DNA of 64,000 bases from G963662655 sp963665015 (lineage in GTDB: Bacteria > Cloacimonadota > Cloacimonadia > Cloacimonadales > JAIOQZ01), in the NCBI GenBank assembly GCA_963665015.2, contig CAXXSY010000004.1:1798001-1862000 (forward strand), read 5' to 3'. The position numbers and the translations under genes are program-made. Positions 33,397-41,993 of the stretch are shown here, piece after piece. The notes beneath the pieces were generated by a model that ran no database searches, was not told the origin of the DNA, and was given only the letters and a program-made list of their open reading frames with translations. Each line of letters starts with the position of its first letter. Positions within the stretch are counted from its first letter, which is position 1.

Positions 33397-35275
33397 ACGC
33401 GTTTGCCGTATCCAGTTTATGCAGCCACTGTTCGACATTCTGACCGCGTAGCGCGGTATCGATATTCTGTCTGAAATCCTTCTGCCGGATGGCGGTGGCG
33501 ATGGTCTTGATCGCCTTCAGATGCTGCTCGGGATGTTCCTCGGGCGTGAGGATCAGGAAGAGCAGATCGACCGGCTTTCCGTCGGGTGCGTTCCAATCGA
33601 CTGGGTGACCGATGATGCCGCAGGTGGCGACGGTTCGGTCGATGGACGCGATGCGGCAGTGCGGGAAAGCGACGCCGTGGCCGATGGCGGTGCTGGCGAG
33701 TTTCTCGCGCTCCAGCAGCGAATTGGTGATCACCGCCGTTTCCGGGATGATCCCGCTTCTCACCATCGTTTGCGCCAGCTCGAAGATCGCCTCTTCGCGC
33801 GTGGTCGCCATCATCTCGAAGACGCGGTCTTGCAGGAGGTCGTGCAGGCCGAAGTCACCTTTTTCGCGTTTCTTTGCCATCAGCGCTTCCCGTTCGCCGA
33901 CCGTCCAGTGCTTCCACTTGAGCAGCGTCCGTTCCGAAAGCCAGGCGCCGCCCAGTTCGAACACGACCAGCGCAGGAATGATCACGTCGAAGATCAGCGT
34001 TCCACCGCCCTTCTGACCGAGCACGGTCGCTACGAGGATGGTCTCCACGGCTGCCATACCGGCTTGCGGGAGCATCAGTTTCGGCAGACTGGCGGTGATC
34101 TTCGGGTCCTGACCGGTGATCTTCGCGCCGAACCAGTTGCCGAATAGCTTTCCGGAGCTGCGCAGCACAAGGTATGCCACGACCAGCAGGATGGTTTTCG
34201 AGGAAAAGCTCTCCAGCCGGACGCTCGCGCCGATGATGGCGAAGAACAGCAGGTTGAAGATGGGCATGACGTTTTCGATCTTGAGCGAGTCGAAAATCGC
34301 GTGCGAATGGAAGTTCGATATCAGGAATCCGGCGACCACCGCGGTGATGAGGAACGGCAGGTCGAAATGGATGGCGACCGCGATTCCCACCGAGATGATG
34401 CCGATCATGATGAGCAGGATTTCCACCGAGGGCGTCGGATGTTCGGAAAGCACGGTGGATAGGAAGGTGCGATCCTCGCCGTGGTGGTGATGGTGACTGT
34501 CGCTGTCGGGTTTCTTTTGCCGGACGGTGAGGTTGAGGATGACGAAGATCGCCACGCCGATCAGCGCCGCCAGGAACAATTCGCTGGCCACGTGCCAGCT
34601 CAGCTTCAGGATCGAAAGCTCCTTGCCGTGCTTCATGGCGATGCCGAGGAAGACGGAGAAGAAGATCACCTCGAGGATGTCGTCGAGCACGACGATGTTT
34701 GCCAGGATGTTGCGCAAGGATCCCTCGATGCGCAGCTTGTTCATCAGCACGAACGTGAGTGCCGGTGCTGTCGCGATCCCGATCGAGCCGATGATGCAGG
34801 CGTTGATCCAGGTAAAGTAAGACGGGAATAGGAAGCGGAATCCGAGCGTCAGAAGTACGAAGGTCAGTACCCCCTGGATCAGGCAGATCAGGGTAGCCTT
34901 GAAGCCGACCTGTTTCAGCCGGTCGCGATGGAGTTCCTCGCCGATGGAAAAGGCGATGATGCCCAGAAACAGAAAGACGAAGAAGTGGTAGCCTTCCAGG
35001 ATATCGTAATACTGATCGAATCCGCCCTTCGAATAAAAGTGGTAGATCGGCTGGAATATGAAGATACCGCGCAGTTCCTCGTGGTGCTGGAAGAAACGAT
35101 GGACCAGTTCCAGAAAGTGCGGGCCCACCAGGATTCCCCCCAAAATCTGTCCGATCACTTCGCCGATTTTGAGCTTACGTGCGATCTTGCCGCCGATGTA
35201 GGCGGCGAGGATCAACAGACCGACTTCGAGTATCTGCATCTTCATGATATCCAGCGACATAGCGTGTTCACCCAT
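33395..35275 (-). CDS. CPA2-type cation/proton antiporter fused to a PTS EIIA domain
   Basis: A 626-residue inner-membrane protein. The first about 440 residues form a monovalent cation:proton antiporter with many hydrophobic helices (LLILAAYIGGKIARKLKIGEV; GSIGIATAPALTFVLMNKL; VVLDDILEVIFFSVFLGIA with the conserved DD). A cytosolic loop holds DSDSHHHHHGED. From about residue 480 there is a fructose-type EIIA domain (LLEREKLASTAIGHGVAFPHCR), whose PHC His is the phosphoacceptor in PTS proteins. This suggests control of ion transport by PTS phosphorylation. The His cluster may bind metal. The start is preceded by GGGGTG. No other PTS gene is in the window. Confidence 0.88.
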   Translation of the reverse strand: MGEHAMSLDIMKMQILEVGLLILAAYIGGKIARKLKIGEVIGQILGGILVGPHFLELVHRFFQHHEELRGIFIFQPIYHFYSKGGFDQYYDILEGYHFFVFLFLGIIAFSIGEELHRDRLKQVGFKATLICLIQGVLTFVLLTLGFRFLFPSYFTWINACIIGSIGIATAPALTFVLMNKLRIEGSLRNILANIVVLDDILEVIFFSVFLGIAMKHGKELSILKLSWHVASELFLAALIGVAIFVILNLTVRQKKPDSDSHHHHHGEDRTFLSTVLSEHPTPSVEILLIMIGIISVGIAVAIHFDLPFLITAVVAGFLISNFHSHAIFDSLKIENVMPIFNLLFFAIIGASVRLESFSSKTILLVVAYLVLRSSGKLFGNWFGAKITGQDPKITASLPKLMLPQAGMAAVETILVATVLGQKGGGTLIFDVIIPALVVFELGGAWLSERTLLKWKHWTVGEREALMAKKREKGDFGLHDLLQDRVFEMMATTREEAIFELAQTMVRSGIIPETAVITNSLLEREKLASTAIGHGVAFPHCRIASIDRTVATCGIIGHPVDWNAPDGKPVDLLFLILTPEEHPEQHLKAIKTIATAIRQKDFRQNIDTALRGQNVEQWLHKLDTANA

Positions 35276-35593
35276 TCATTTCACCCCTTGATATTTTATG
35301 GGAACAAAACCGCATGTGCTGTTTGTCGAGTCAAATAAGCCCTTTCGAGCGAATCGGTGTCAAGCCGAATCTTGCCATCACGTGGGCAGATGGATAATGA
35401 GCAGCATTCAGGGAAGTGAAAATCGTATTTCTATTGTTGAAGGACAATTTTTATCGTCAGCGAAGATTAAATATCTTGCTAATTTTTGCATTTCCTTCAT
35501 GTTTGCTTTTTGATATCCCCAAATGGAACCGATTGACGAATACAAAGGGGAACGCACAGACACGGACCGAACTAACCACGGGTACTGAAATCT
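35276..35593. other. Divergent intergenic region with no recognised feature
   Basis: This gap of 318 bases lies between divergent genes. It is moderately AT-rich and contains none of the hairpin modules common elsewhere. Promoters for both flanking genes are expected here, but no convincing -35/-10 pair was found. Confidence 0.4.
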
Positions 35594-35947
35594 ATGAGAC
35601 ACGACAGACACGATTACACAAGCTTTTTCACGATCAACATGCCTGTATGGATGATCCTGCTATTCGTGGTTCTGGTCGGTCTCTTTCTGCTCCAATATCA
35701 GCACGGGATGTCCAGACCGTTCAAGATCGTCGCCGTTGTCCTGATGTGGCAGGGATTGTGCGGATCAATTCTTCTTCTCATCGACTACCGTAGAAAACGA
35801 CAATTGATGCGAAGGATACTGTTATCATCTCGAGACCGGAGACAGCTCGACAAATTATTGAAGCCGGTCCGACAGACAATCTGTGGATTCTTTCTATCCA
35901 TAGCCGCGAAAAAGTCTTTCAATATCAAAACCCAACTAAATCAGTGA
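35594..35947 (+). CDS. Small uncharacterised membrane protein
   Basis: A 117-residue protein with two predicted membrane helices (MPVWMILLFVVLVGLFLL and KIVAVVLMWQGLCGSILLLI), followed by a basic cytosolic tail (RRKRQLMRRILLSSRDRRQLDKLLKPVR). No family was recognised. It ends 12 bases before the DUF898 gene, so the two are probably co-transcribed. The ribosome-binding site is weak. Confidence 0.55.
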   Translation: MRHDRHDYTSFFTINMPVWMILLFVVLVGLFLLQYQHGMSRPFKIVAVVLMWQGLCGSILLLIDYRRKRQLMRRILLSSRDRRQLDKLLKPVRQTICGFFLSIAAKKSFNIKTQLNQ

Positions 35948-35959
35948 AGGAGGATTTCA

Positions 35960-36751
35960 ATGAGAGGAAAATTCGAATTTGACGGATCTGGAGGCGAATT
36001 ATTTTCGCTGATGCTCGTCCAGGGAATTCTGACTGTCATCACATTTGGTATCTATGCACCGTGGGCGATCGCCGCGATTTACCGGTACATGGCCGATCAC
36101 TCGCGGCTGGACGGAAAGCCGTTCGAGTTTACGGGAAAGGGCGGCGACATCTTCTCGCTCTACCTGATCAATTACATCCTGACCGCCGTAACGGTCGGCA
36201 TCTACTGCCCGATCGCGCAACTGAGGATCATCGAGTACTTCACGAAGCAGATTCGCTATGAAGGCAGGAACTTCGAGTTCGACGGCGGCGACGCATGCAA
36301 CTTCTGGTGCCTTCTGTTTGTCCAGAACATCCTCACAGCCATTACTTTCGGACTCTGGACACCGTGGGCGATTGTCAAGATCACGGAAAACATCATGCAG
36401 CGCACCAGCTACGACGGAAAGAAATTCGATTTCAAGGCCGAAGGCGGACACCTCTTCTCGCTGTACTTCATCAATGGACTGCTGACCGTGATCACGCTCG
36501 GCATCTACGGACCCTGGGCGATCGCGAAGATCAAGAACTACGTCACCAACTGCACCACCTACGGCGACGATACGCGGTTCGATCTCGATCTGAACGGCGC
36601 TGAGCTCTTCAGCATCATCATCCTGCACGGACTGATCTTTTGCGCAATTACGCTCGGACTCTATTATCCCTGGTTCCTGGTCAAGATGAACAAGTACGTT
36701 TACAGCAAGATGCAAATGATCGGGTACGAATCGCTCGAAAACCCGGCATAG
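35960..36751 (+). CDS. DUF898 membrane protein with five internal repeats
   Basis: A 263-residue membrane protein made almost entirely of five about 50-residue repeats. Each begins with an F-[ED]-[FL] strand plus a G-rich turn and continues into a hydrophobic helix ending in GIY-PW-I: FEFDGSGGELFSL, FEFTGKGGDIFSL, FEFDGGDACNFWC, FDFKAEGGHLFSL, FDLDLNGAELFSI. The pattern matches the DUF898 (YjgN-like) family, whose function is not established. It is preceded by AAGGAGG and followed by a strong terminator. Confidence 0.87.
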   Translation: MRGKFEFDGSGGELFSLMLVQGILTVITFGIYAPWAIAAIYRYMADHSRLDGKPFEFTGKGGDIFSLYLINYILTAVTVGIYCPIAQLRIIEYFTKQIRYEGRNFEFDGGDACNFWCLLFVQNILTAITFGLWTPWAIVKITENIMQRTSYDGKKFDFKAEGGHLFSLYFINGLLTVITLGIYGPWAIAKIKNYVTNCTTYGDDTRFDLDLNGAELFSIIILHGLIFCAITLGLYYPWFLVKMNKYVYSKMQMIGYESLENPA

Positions 36752-36771
36752 CGGATATCTGAATTATTGAT

Positions 36772-36810
36772 AGCGGCTTCGTGCGGTTGATCTGCGTGAA
36801 GCCGTTTTTT
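36772..36810 (+). terminator. Rho-independent terminator after the DUF898 gene
   Basis: CGGCTTC (36774-36780) pairs with GAAGCCG (36798-36804) across a 17-base loop and is followed by TTTTTT. Confidence 0.85.
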
Positions 36811-36819
36811 CCTTTGGGT

Positions 36820-37010
36820 CAGATGCAGGGGCAATTCCTCTGTCTTGCCCATCTCTATAGACCGCCGAGCTCCAGCTCGGCATCTCTTTCCCTGTGGCGT
36901 ACGATATGGAAGATTCAGGTTTTCGTTCCTCAAGACCTACAGACGTCCACGCTCCCGGGGATTGAGAACGGACAGACACGGAGGTCTGCGCCATACAGGC
37001 AGAAGATATT
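36820..37010. repeat. Hairpin repeat modules
   Basis: A degenerate GGGGCA...TGCCC module near 36827-36850 is followed by GCCGAGCTCCAGCTCGGC at about 36864-36881, an arm-compensated variant of the common hairpin. A CAGACACGGAGGTCTGCG module lies near 36973-36990. No gene is supported. Confidence 0.6.
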
Positions 37011-37089
37011 TCGGACAATTCGATTGGTCATTTCCGTAAAAAACATATATTATCTTGATGTACCTGAGAAATCTCTTGCATCGTGGATA

Positions 37090-37098
37090 TGGTATAAG
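37090..37098 (+). promoter_or_regulatory. Extended -10 promoter of the cysteine desulfurase operon
   Basis: TGG-TATAAG is an extended -10 element (TGn plus 5 of 6 of TATAAT), 35 bases before the chosen start codon. No matching -35 is present, as is usual for this class. Confidence 0.5.
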
Positions 37099-37133
37099 AA
37101 TCTTGTAATCTAAATTATAGAAAGGACATGACC

Positions 37134-38291
37134 ATGATATACTTGAAAAACTGCATGACCTCGCGGCCCGCGCCGGAGGTTATCGAGGCGATGAAGCCGT
37201 ACCTGGAAGAAAAATTCTGGCTGCCGGACAACTTCGTGCAGCATGGGGAAGAGATACAATCCGATATCGCGACATTCAAACACACCGTAGCCGGGACCAT
37301 CGGCGCTGAAGATGAAGAACTGCACTTCACCCGCGGCGGCACCTCGGCGAACAACATCGCGATCAAGGGTTACGCCTACGCGAACGCGAACCGCGGCAAG
37401 CACATCATCTGCTCGATCGTCGATTACCCCGACATCCTGACCAACGCCGCGTTCCTTGAACAGAACGGATTCGAGGTGACCTACTTGCCGGCGGACGAAG
37501 AAGCGTTCGTCGATCTGGACGAGCTGAAAGACGCGATTCGTCCCGACACGATCCTCTTCATGACCACCCTGGCGAACCACGTCACCGGCACCGTGCAGCC
37601 GCTCGACAAGATACGCGCGATCCTCGGCGAGAAGATTGGGCTCTTCGTCGATGCAGCGCAGGCGTACGGCAAAATGCCCATCGACGTCAAGAATCCGATG
37701 GTCGATCTGATGACGATCAGCGCGCACAAGATACACGGACCGCAGGGAATCGGCGCGCTCTTTGTTAAAAAGGGTACGAAGCTGTCTCCTGTCGTACACG
37801 GCATTGCCCGGGTTGATAACCTCGAGACGGGCATGATCCCGGTGTATGCGATCGCGGGATTCGCGAAGGCTGCGGAGCTGGCAATCGGTAATCTTGACGA
37901 GAACATCGCGCACATGAAGCGGATGCGGGACCGGTTGTTCGATAAAATCGAGCAAAAAATTCCACACATCCTGATCAACGGTCCCCGCGACGAAGGCCGC
38001 ATCGCGCACAACGCCAATGTGAGCCTGCTCTTCATCGAGGGCGAGGCGATCATGATGATGCTGGACATGCAGGGAATCGCCATGCAGACAGGCAGCGCGT
38101 GCGCGTCGCAGGGACTGAAGGCGAACTACATTCTGATGGGTATCGGCAGGACGCACGAGGAGTCGCACGGCTCGATGAAGATGACGGTCAGCCGCTACAC
38201 CACGGAAGAAGAGGTTGACAAAACAGTGGATGCGCTGGAAAAAGTGGCAGCTACGCTCCGATCGCGTAGTCCGTTATATAATGAGAGGTAA
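37134..38291 (+). CDS. Cysteine desulfurase, NifS/IscS type
   Basis: A 385-residue PLP enzyme that takes sulfur from cysteine for Fe-S cluster building. Features: HFTRGGTSANNIAI (PLP phosphate binding), DAAQAYG, SAHKIHGPQGIGAL with the PLP lysine (Lys199), and GSACAS with the catalytic Cys323. The start at 37134 is preferred over the ATG at 37128, which lies only one base from the AAAGGA ribosome-binding site. It is 2 bases upstream of the scaffold gene, forming a two- or three-gene Fe-S operon. Whether the product serves general ISC-type assembly or a specialised NIF role cannot be said. Confidence 0.92.
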   Translation: MIYLKNCMTSRPAPEVIEAMKPYLEEKFWLPDNFVQHGEEIQSDIATFKHTVAGTIGAEDEELHFTRGGTSANNIAIKGYAYANANRGKHIICSIVDYPDILTNAAFLEQNGFEVTYLPADEEAFVDLDELKDAIRPDTILFMTTLANHVTGTVQPLDKIRAILGEKIGLFVDAAQAYGKMPIDVKNPMVDLMTISAHKIHGPQGIGALFVKKGTKLSPVVHGIARVDNLETGMIPVYAIAGFAKAAELAIGNLDENIAHMKRMRDRLFDKIEQKIPHILINGPRDEGRIAHNANVSLLFIEGEAIMMMLDMQGIAMQTGSACASQGLKANYILMGIGRTHEESHGSMKMTVSRYTTEEEVDKTVDALEKVAATLRSRSPLYNER

Positions 38292-38293
38292 CC

Positions 38294-38926
38294 ATGCAAT
38301 ACTCACAGAAAGTACTCGATCATTTCATGAATCCGCACAACATCGGGAAGATGGTTGACGCCGATGTGATCGCGACCGAGGGAAGCCCCGCGTGCGGCGA
38401 CCAGGTCACGCTCTATCTGAAGGTCAATCCCGAGGACAATACCATAGAGGACATCAAGTTCCAGTCGTACGGCTGCGCGTCGAACATTGCCACCGCGTCG
38501 ATCATTACCGATATGGCGCTGGGTAAGACGCTGGAAGAAGCCAAGCACATCACCTGGAAAGAAGCCGCGGCGTCCCTGGACGGGCTCCCGCCGCAGAAGA
38601 TGCACTGCTCGGTGCTGGCCGTCGATACGCTTCGCAAGGCGATCAAACAGTACGAGGTGGATCATCAGCTCAGCGCCGCGGAGAGGTTCAGCAAGGACTC
38701 GATCCTCGAAGAGCTGAAGAAGGTGATCTATCCCAAGGTGGGCGAGGACATCGTCACGCTGAAGATGGTCAAATACGCCGGCTTCGACGACGGAATTGCC
38801 ATCGTCGATCTGGATATCCCGAGTTTCGATCCGCACCGCGACAACGTGGTGGAGGAGATCCGGGAGCATCTGGAGAAATTCGACGAGGTGAAAGAAGTCC
38901 AGATCAACATGCAGAAGCAGCAATGA
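38294..38926 (+). CDS. IscU-type Fe-S scaffold fused to a MIP18/DUF59-like domain
   Basis: A 210-residue protein. Residues 1-125 are an IscU/NifU-N scaffold with the three cluster cysteines in order: Cys34 (SPACGDQ), Cys61 (SYGCAS) and Cys105 (KMHCSV). Residues of about 136-210 (SILEELKKVIYPKVGEDIVTL ... VEEIREHLEKFDEVKEVQINM) resemble the MIP18/DUF59 domain of Fe-S carrier proteins and Mrp N-termini. They do not resemble the CxxC Nfu domain that usually ends NifU. The usual Cys of DUF59 is replaced by the SFDPH segment. Start context is GAGAGG. It overlaps the next gene by 4 bases. Confidence 0.87.
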   Translation: MQYSQKVLDHFMNPHNIGKMVDADVIATEGSPACGDQVTLYLKVNPEDNTIEDIKFQSYGCASNIATASIITDMALGKTLEEAKHITWKEAAASLDGLPPQKMHCSVLAVDTLRKAIKQYEVDHQLSAAERFSKDSILEELKKVIYPKVGEDIVTLKMVKYAGFDDGIAIVDLDIPSFDPHRDNVVEEIREHLEKFDEVKEVQINMQKQQ

Positions 38927-39513
38927 GGATTTTTGGCACGATCTTAACCCTGGCACTCCTGTGCATGGTTCCTGCGTTGAACGCGGCCGAATTGCGCCCG
39001 GGAGTGCTTTTGGGGGGATTGATTTCGGAGATCGGTAGCGATCCGGAAGAGGACAGCAGCAGCATCTACAATTATGCGGGTGGTGGCTATCTGGATTATC
39101 GTTGGAAGGGCTCGGAGCAATTCGGCTGGGGACTTCAGGCGCAGCTACTCCTAACGAACAGAGGTTGCACCGTACCCGAGACCGACGATGCCCCCTACAA
39201 GCGCTACGAGCTTACCTATATCCAGTTGCCCGTCATGGCGCGGATCGATTTTCAGATCGGCAACATCATCCCCTATCTCGGCGTCGGCGCGTACGGCGCG
39301 TACAATGTGATCGCCAAGTATGCGGAAAACGGCGATTCGGACGATCTGGACGACGTGAAACGGGCGGAAGTCGGTGTGATCGTCGGAAACGGCATCAACT
39401 GGGATCGGTTCTCGGTCAATCTGCGCTACGAACAGGCTTTGACACCCTTCTACGACGAAGGGATCGAGCTGAAGAATATCGCTTATACGGTTCTATTGGG
39501 ATACGCGTTTTAG
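38923..39513 (+). CDS. Outer-membrane beta-barrel protein (PorT-like)
   Basis: A 196-residue exported protein with signal peptide MRIFGTILTLALLCMVPALNA. An eight-stranded-type barrel follows: GVLLGGLISEIG, FGWGLQAQLLLTNRG, ELTYIQLPVMARIDF, IPYLGVGAYGAYNV, EVGVIVGNGINW, FSVNLRYEQAL. It ends TVLLGYAF with a terminal Phe. The ELTYIQLP motif is typical of the PorT/OMP_b-brl_2 family. It overlaps the scaffold gene (ATGA), so it is translated with the Fe-S genes; a functional link is not obvious. Confidence 0.82.
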   Translation: MRIFGTILTLALLCMVPALNAAELRPGVLLGGLISEIGSDPEEDSSSIYNYAGGGYLDYRWKGSEQFGWGLQAQLLLTNRGCTVPETDDAPYKRYELTYIQLPVMARIDFQIGNIIPYLGVGAYGAYNVIAKYAENGDSDDLDDVKRAEVGVIVGNGINWDRFSVNLRYEQALTPFYDEGIELKNIAYTVLLGYAF

Positions 39514-39518
39514 GTACC

Positions 39519-39625
39519 CTCACCCTGTCCCTCTCCCGCATGCGGGCGAGGGAACATAGAGCTTAAGATGGATTTATCCCTTATAGCTCCTTCTCCCGTA
39601 TGCGGGAGAAGGCGGGGGATGAGGG
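39519..39625. repeat. Palindromic CCTTCTCCCG...CGGGAGAAGG repeat
   Basis: Two hairpins stand side by side: CTCTCCCGCATGCGGGCGAG (about 39531-39550) and a stem CCTTCTCCCG/CGGGAGAAGG with a 4-base loop at about 39590-39613. Both are framed by ACCCTCACCC and GGGGATGAGGGT. It lies between convergent genes and may act as a bidirectional terminator. This repeat type is different from the modules elsewhere in the window. Confidence 0.75.
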
Positions 39626-39631
39626 TTACAA

Positions 39632-40144
39632 CTATACCAAATCTTTCAAATGCGGCTTGAAGAAATGATGGATCAAACCGAGGATCAACACGCTGACCAC
39701 GATCGCGATCGCCACATTCAACGAAAATCCGTCCACCGCCATGCCCAGCGCGGTACCCGATGCGGGTGGATGCTCCATGTCGATAACCACCATGATGAAG
39801 ATCGAGATGCCTACCGCCATCGCGTAGATCGCCACCTGCAAGATCATGCTTTCGGGCAGCGCGGTCGATAGCAGCCCCATCAGCGAGCCGACGATCAGTC
39901 CGGTAAAGTGTCCGCCGATCAGGTTGCGGGATTTCGCGGAGACCGTCTTGGGCATCGCGAAGATGATGAACGACGACGCCCCCAGCGCTGCGACATTCGC
40001 CAGTCGCGAGGTTTGCAGCACCAGGAGTACGATAAAAATCGCCGATGACGCCGCCAGGCTCTGGAAGACGTAGTTCCTCCAGTGGTGACTGAACTCGTCG
40101 ATTTGTTTCCTGAAAGTTCGTTTTACAAAATGTTCGTTTTCCAT
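39632..40144 (-). CDS. HPP family membrane protein
   Basis: A 170-residue inner-membrane protein with four hydrophobic spans (SLAASSAIFIVLLVLQTS, VAALGASSFIIFAM, GGHFTGLIVGSLMGLLSTAL, VAIAIVVSVLILGLIHHF) and the family signature MEHPPASGTALGMA near residue 125. Some HPP proteins are linked to nitrite transport in plastids; the substrate here is unknown. The promoter -10 ends only 8 bases before the start codon and no ribosome-binding site is seen, so the mRNA may be leaderless. Confidence 0.88.
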   Translation of the reverse strand: MENEHFVKRTFRKQIDEFSHHWRNYVFQSLAASSAIFIVLLVLQTSRLANVAALGASSFIIFAMPKTVSAKSRNLIGGHFTGLIVGSLMGLLSTALPESMILQVAIYAMAVGISIFIMVVIDMEHPPASGTALGMAVDGFSLNVAIAIVVSVLILGLIHHFFKPHLKDLV

Positions 40145-40152
40145 ATGCGGAT

Positions 40153-40181
40153 AAGATAAAGTGATCGACTATTCATGTCAA
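40153..40181 (-). promoter_or_regulatory. Sigma-70 promoter of the HPP gene
   Basis: On the minus strand TTGACA (40181-40176), 17 bases, TATCTT (40158-40153). Initiation would fall at or within 2-3 bases of the ATG at 40144. Confidence 0.7.
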
Positions 40182-40197
40182 AGAAATTCAAAATACC

Positions 40198-40225
40198 TTG
40201 ACCCGACCACCGGCAATATTAAAAT
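40198..40225 (+). promoter_or_regulatory. Sigma-70 promoter of the FG-GAP gene
   Basis: TTGACC (40198-40203), 16 bases, TAAAAT (40220-40225), each 5 of 6 consensus bases, about 36 bases before the start at 40262. Confidence 0.6.
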
Positions 40226-40261
40226 CCTGAGTGCAATGAGATACATTGTAGGGAGGGCATC

Positions 40262-41851
40262 ATGCGATACCTGTATATAGCGATTCTACTCACCGTCTGC
40301 GCTCTGCTATATGCCGTAAACGAACTCGAAGTGGTATGGCAGCAACACGGTGAACAAGCCAACGATAGTTTTGGAAAGAATGTCGTTGTGCTTGATTTCA
40401 ATGGTGACAACATTGATGATCTTGCGGTGACTGCCTATCGATACCATGTTGATGAGGAACATACGAACCAAAGAGGTAGATTATATATCTATTTCGGTTC
40501 TGATGATGGTTTAGGTGATTCTGCAGATATAACTATTTCGACTCCTGTCGATACGAGTAAAACGTATATAGATTCGTGGATTTTCCTGGATAACCTTGGC
40601 GATATGAACGGTGATGATTGCGATGATTTGGGATATCGTCATGCATATGGCACGAATGACGGGAATTACCATTACAATGATTTTATTGGAATCCTTTTGG
40701 GCAGCACTATAAACGATACAATTCAGGATTATACTTATCAAACCAATACATCAGCATGTGAAGTACGTCCCCTCGGCGACATCAACGGCGACGGGTACGA
40801 CGATGCAGGGATTACCGAGGAAGACCATAACTACCTTACCTACTCGATCATCTACGGCGGCAGCTTTGAGAAGGTGGTGTTCGTGGATAGCATCTATACA
40901 CGCAACGGTCGTGGTTTTCGTGGATTAGGCGATGTCAACAATGATGGTTACGACGATTTTACTTATTACTTCGAAAGTGATGCCATCGAGAACCCGGATG
41001 AAACATTCACATTCGTTCATCACAATCGTTTCTTCTGGGGCGGGACGGTACAGGATACAATTCCGGATGCAGCATTGGACTATCAGATACCAATAAATCG
41101 CTGGTACGAGCTGATGCCGGTAGGGGACTGGGATGGTGACGGATATGATGATTTTACATATACGTATTTTGATATCAATGAAGATAACGTAGCTCCGGGC
41201 TGCCGTTTATGGCGAGGCGGCGAGACCATCGACTGGGATCGATATACATATGTTGAAAGCTTTAATGGCCTTCTTCCGGAAACAGGAGATATCAATGGAG
41301 ACGATAAGATAGATATTGTAGATACCAATCCAACAGACTATGGTGGATTTCTCTATTTCTATCTTGGAAACCAGAATGGCACAAAAGACTACAACGAATT
41401 CAATGGACATTATGGCTATAGTAGTTGCACAGTCGGTGATTTCGACAATGATAGTTATGATGATATTGCTGTGGGCGCGTGGGGGGAAAGCGATACCTAT
41501 TTTTACAACTATGGTGATGTCTATGTATATGGCGGCCATGAGGGGCTTACCGAGCAGGACCCGGAACCGGTGGATGATGAGACCGTGCCGCCTTCCGATA
41601 TCACGTTCAATGCCTACCCGAATCCGTTTAATCCGGAGGTGTCGTTCGAGGTTAAAACAGATACACGTTATCGCGATCTGAAAATCGAGATATACAATAT
41701 AAAGGGTCAAAAAGTGGAGACGATCACGGTCGATCATGCCGGTGAAACCGTAACCTGGAAACCGCAAAACAAAGCGAGCGGGGTCTATTCCTGCAAGCTG
41801 TCGGCGGAGGGTAAAGAGCTTAGCGTGAAGAAGATAACGCTATTGAAATAA
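40262..41851 (+). CDS. Secreted FG-GAP/VCBS-repeat protein with C-terminal sorting tail
   Basis: A 529-residue protein with signal peptide (MRYLYIAILLTVCALLYA). At least six FG-GAP-type repeats with calcium-loop-like motifs follow: DFNGDNIDDLAV, DMNGDDCDDLGY, DINGDGYDDAGI, DVNNDGYDDFTY, DWDGDGYDDFTY, DFDNDSYDDIAV. These form an integrin-alpha-like propeller. The tail is NAYPNPFNPEVSFEV ... GVYSCKL, ending KKITLLK. Codon use in the middle is more AT-rich than in the flanking genes. GGGAGG precedes the start. The role is probably surface adhesion or binding; no enzyme motif was seen. Confidence 0.87.
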   Translation: MRYLYIAILLTVCALLYAVNELEVVWQQHGEQANDSFGKNVVVLDFNGDNIDDLAVTAYRYHVDEEHTNQRGRLYIYFGSDDGLGDSADITISTPVDTSKTYIDSWIFLDNLGDMNGDDCDDLGYRHAYGTNDGNYHYNDFIGILLGSTINDTIQDYTYQTNTSACEVRPLGDINGDGYDDAGITEEDHNYLTYSIIYGGSFEKVVFVDSIYTRNGRGFRGLGDVNNDGYDDFTYYFESDAIENPDETFTFVHHNRFFWGGTVQDTIPDAALDYQIPINRWYELMPVGDWDGDGYDDFTYTYFDINEDNVAPGCRLWRGGETIDWDRYTYVESFNGLLPETGDINGDDKIDIVDTNPTDYGGFLYFYLGNQNGTKDYNEFNGHYGYSSCTVGDFDNDSYDDIAVGAWGESDTYFYNYGDVYVYGGHEGLTEQDPEPVDDETVPPSDITFNAYPNPFNPEVSFEVKTDTRYRDLKIEIYNIKGQKVETITVDHAGETVTWKPQNKASGVYSCKLSAEGKELSVKKITLLK

Positions 41852-41993
41852 CCTCTCCCACGCCATTTTCAATATCCGGATGATTACCATTGCAGGCATC
41901 GAACAGCGATTCATGAATTTCTGATTGACAAAATGTTGGATGGGAGCGGTCATGTATAGTTGAGAAATAAAAACACCGGAAGGAAGGATTTTT

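Noticed and set aside
36820..37010. A structured RNA or riboswitch before the cysteine desulfurase gene
   Set aside because: The foldable parts are the common hairpin modules, and no known riboswitch core was recognised.
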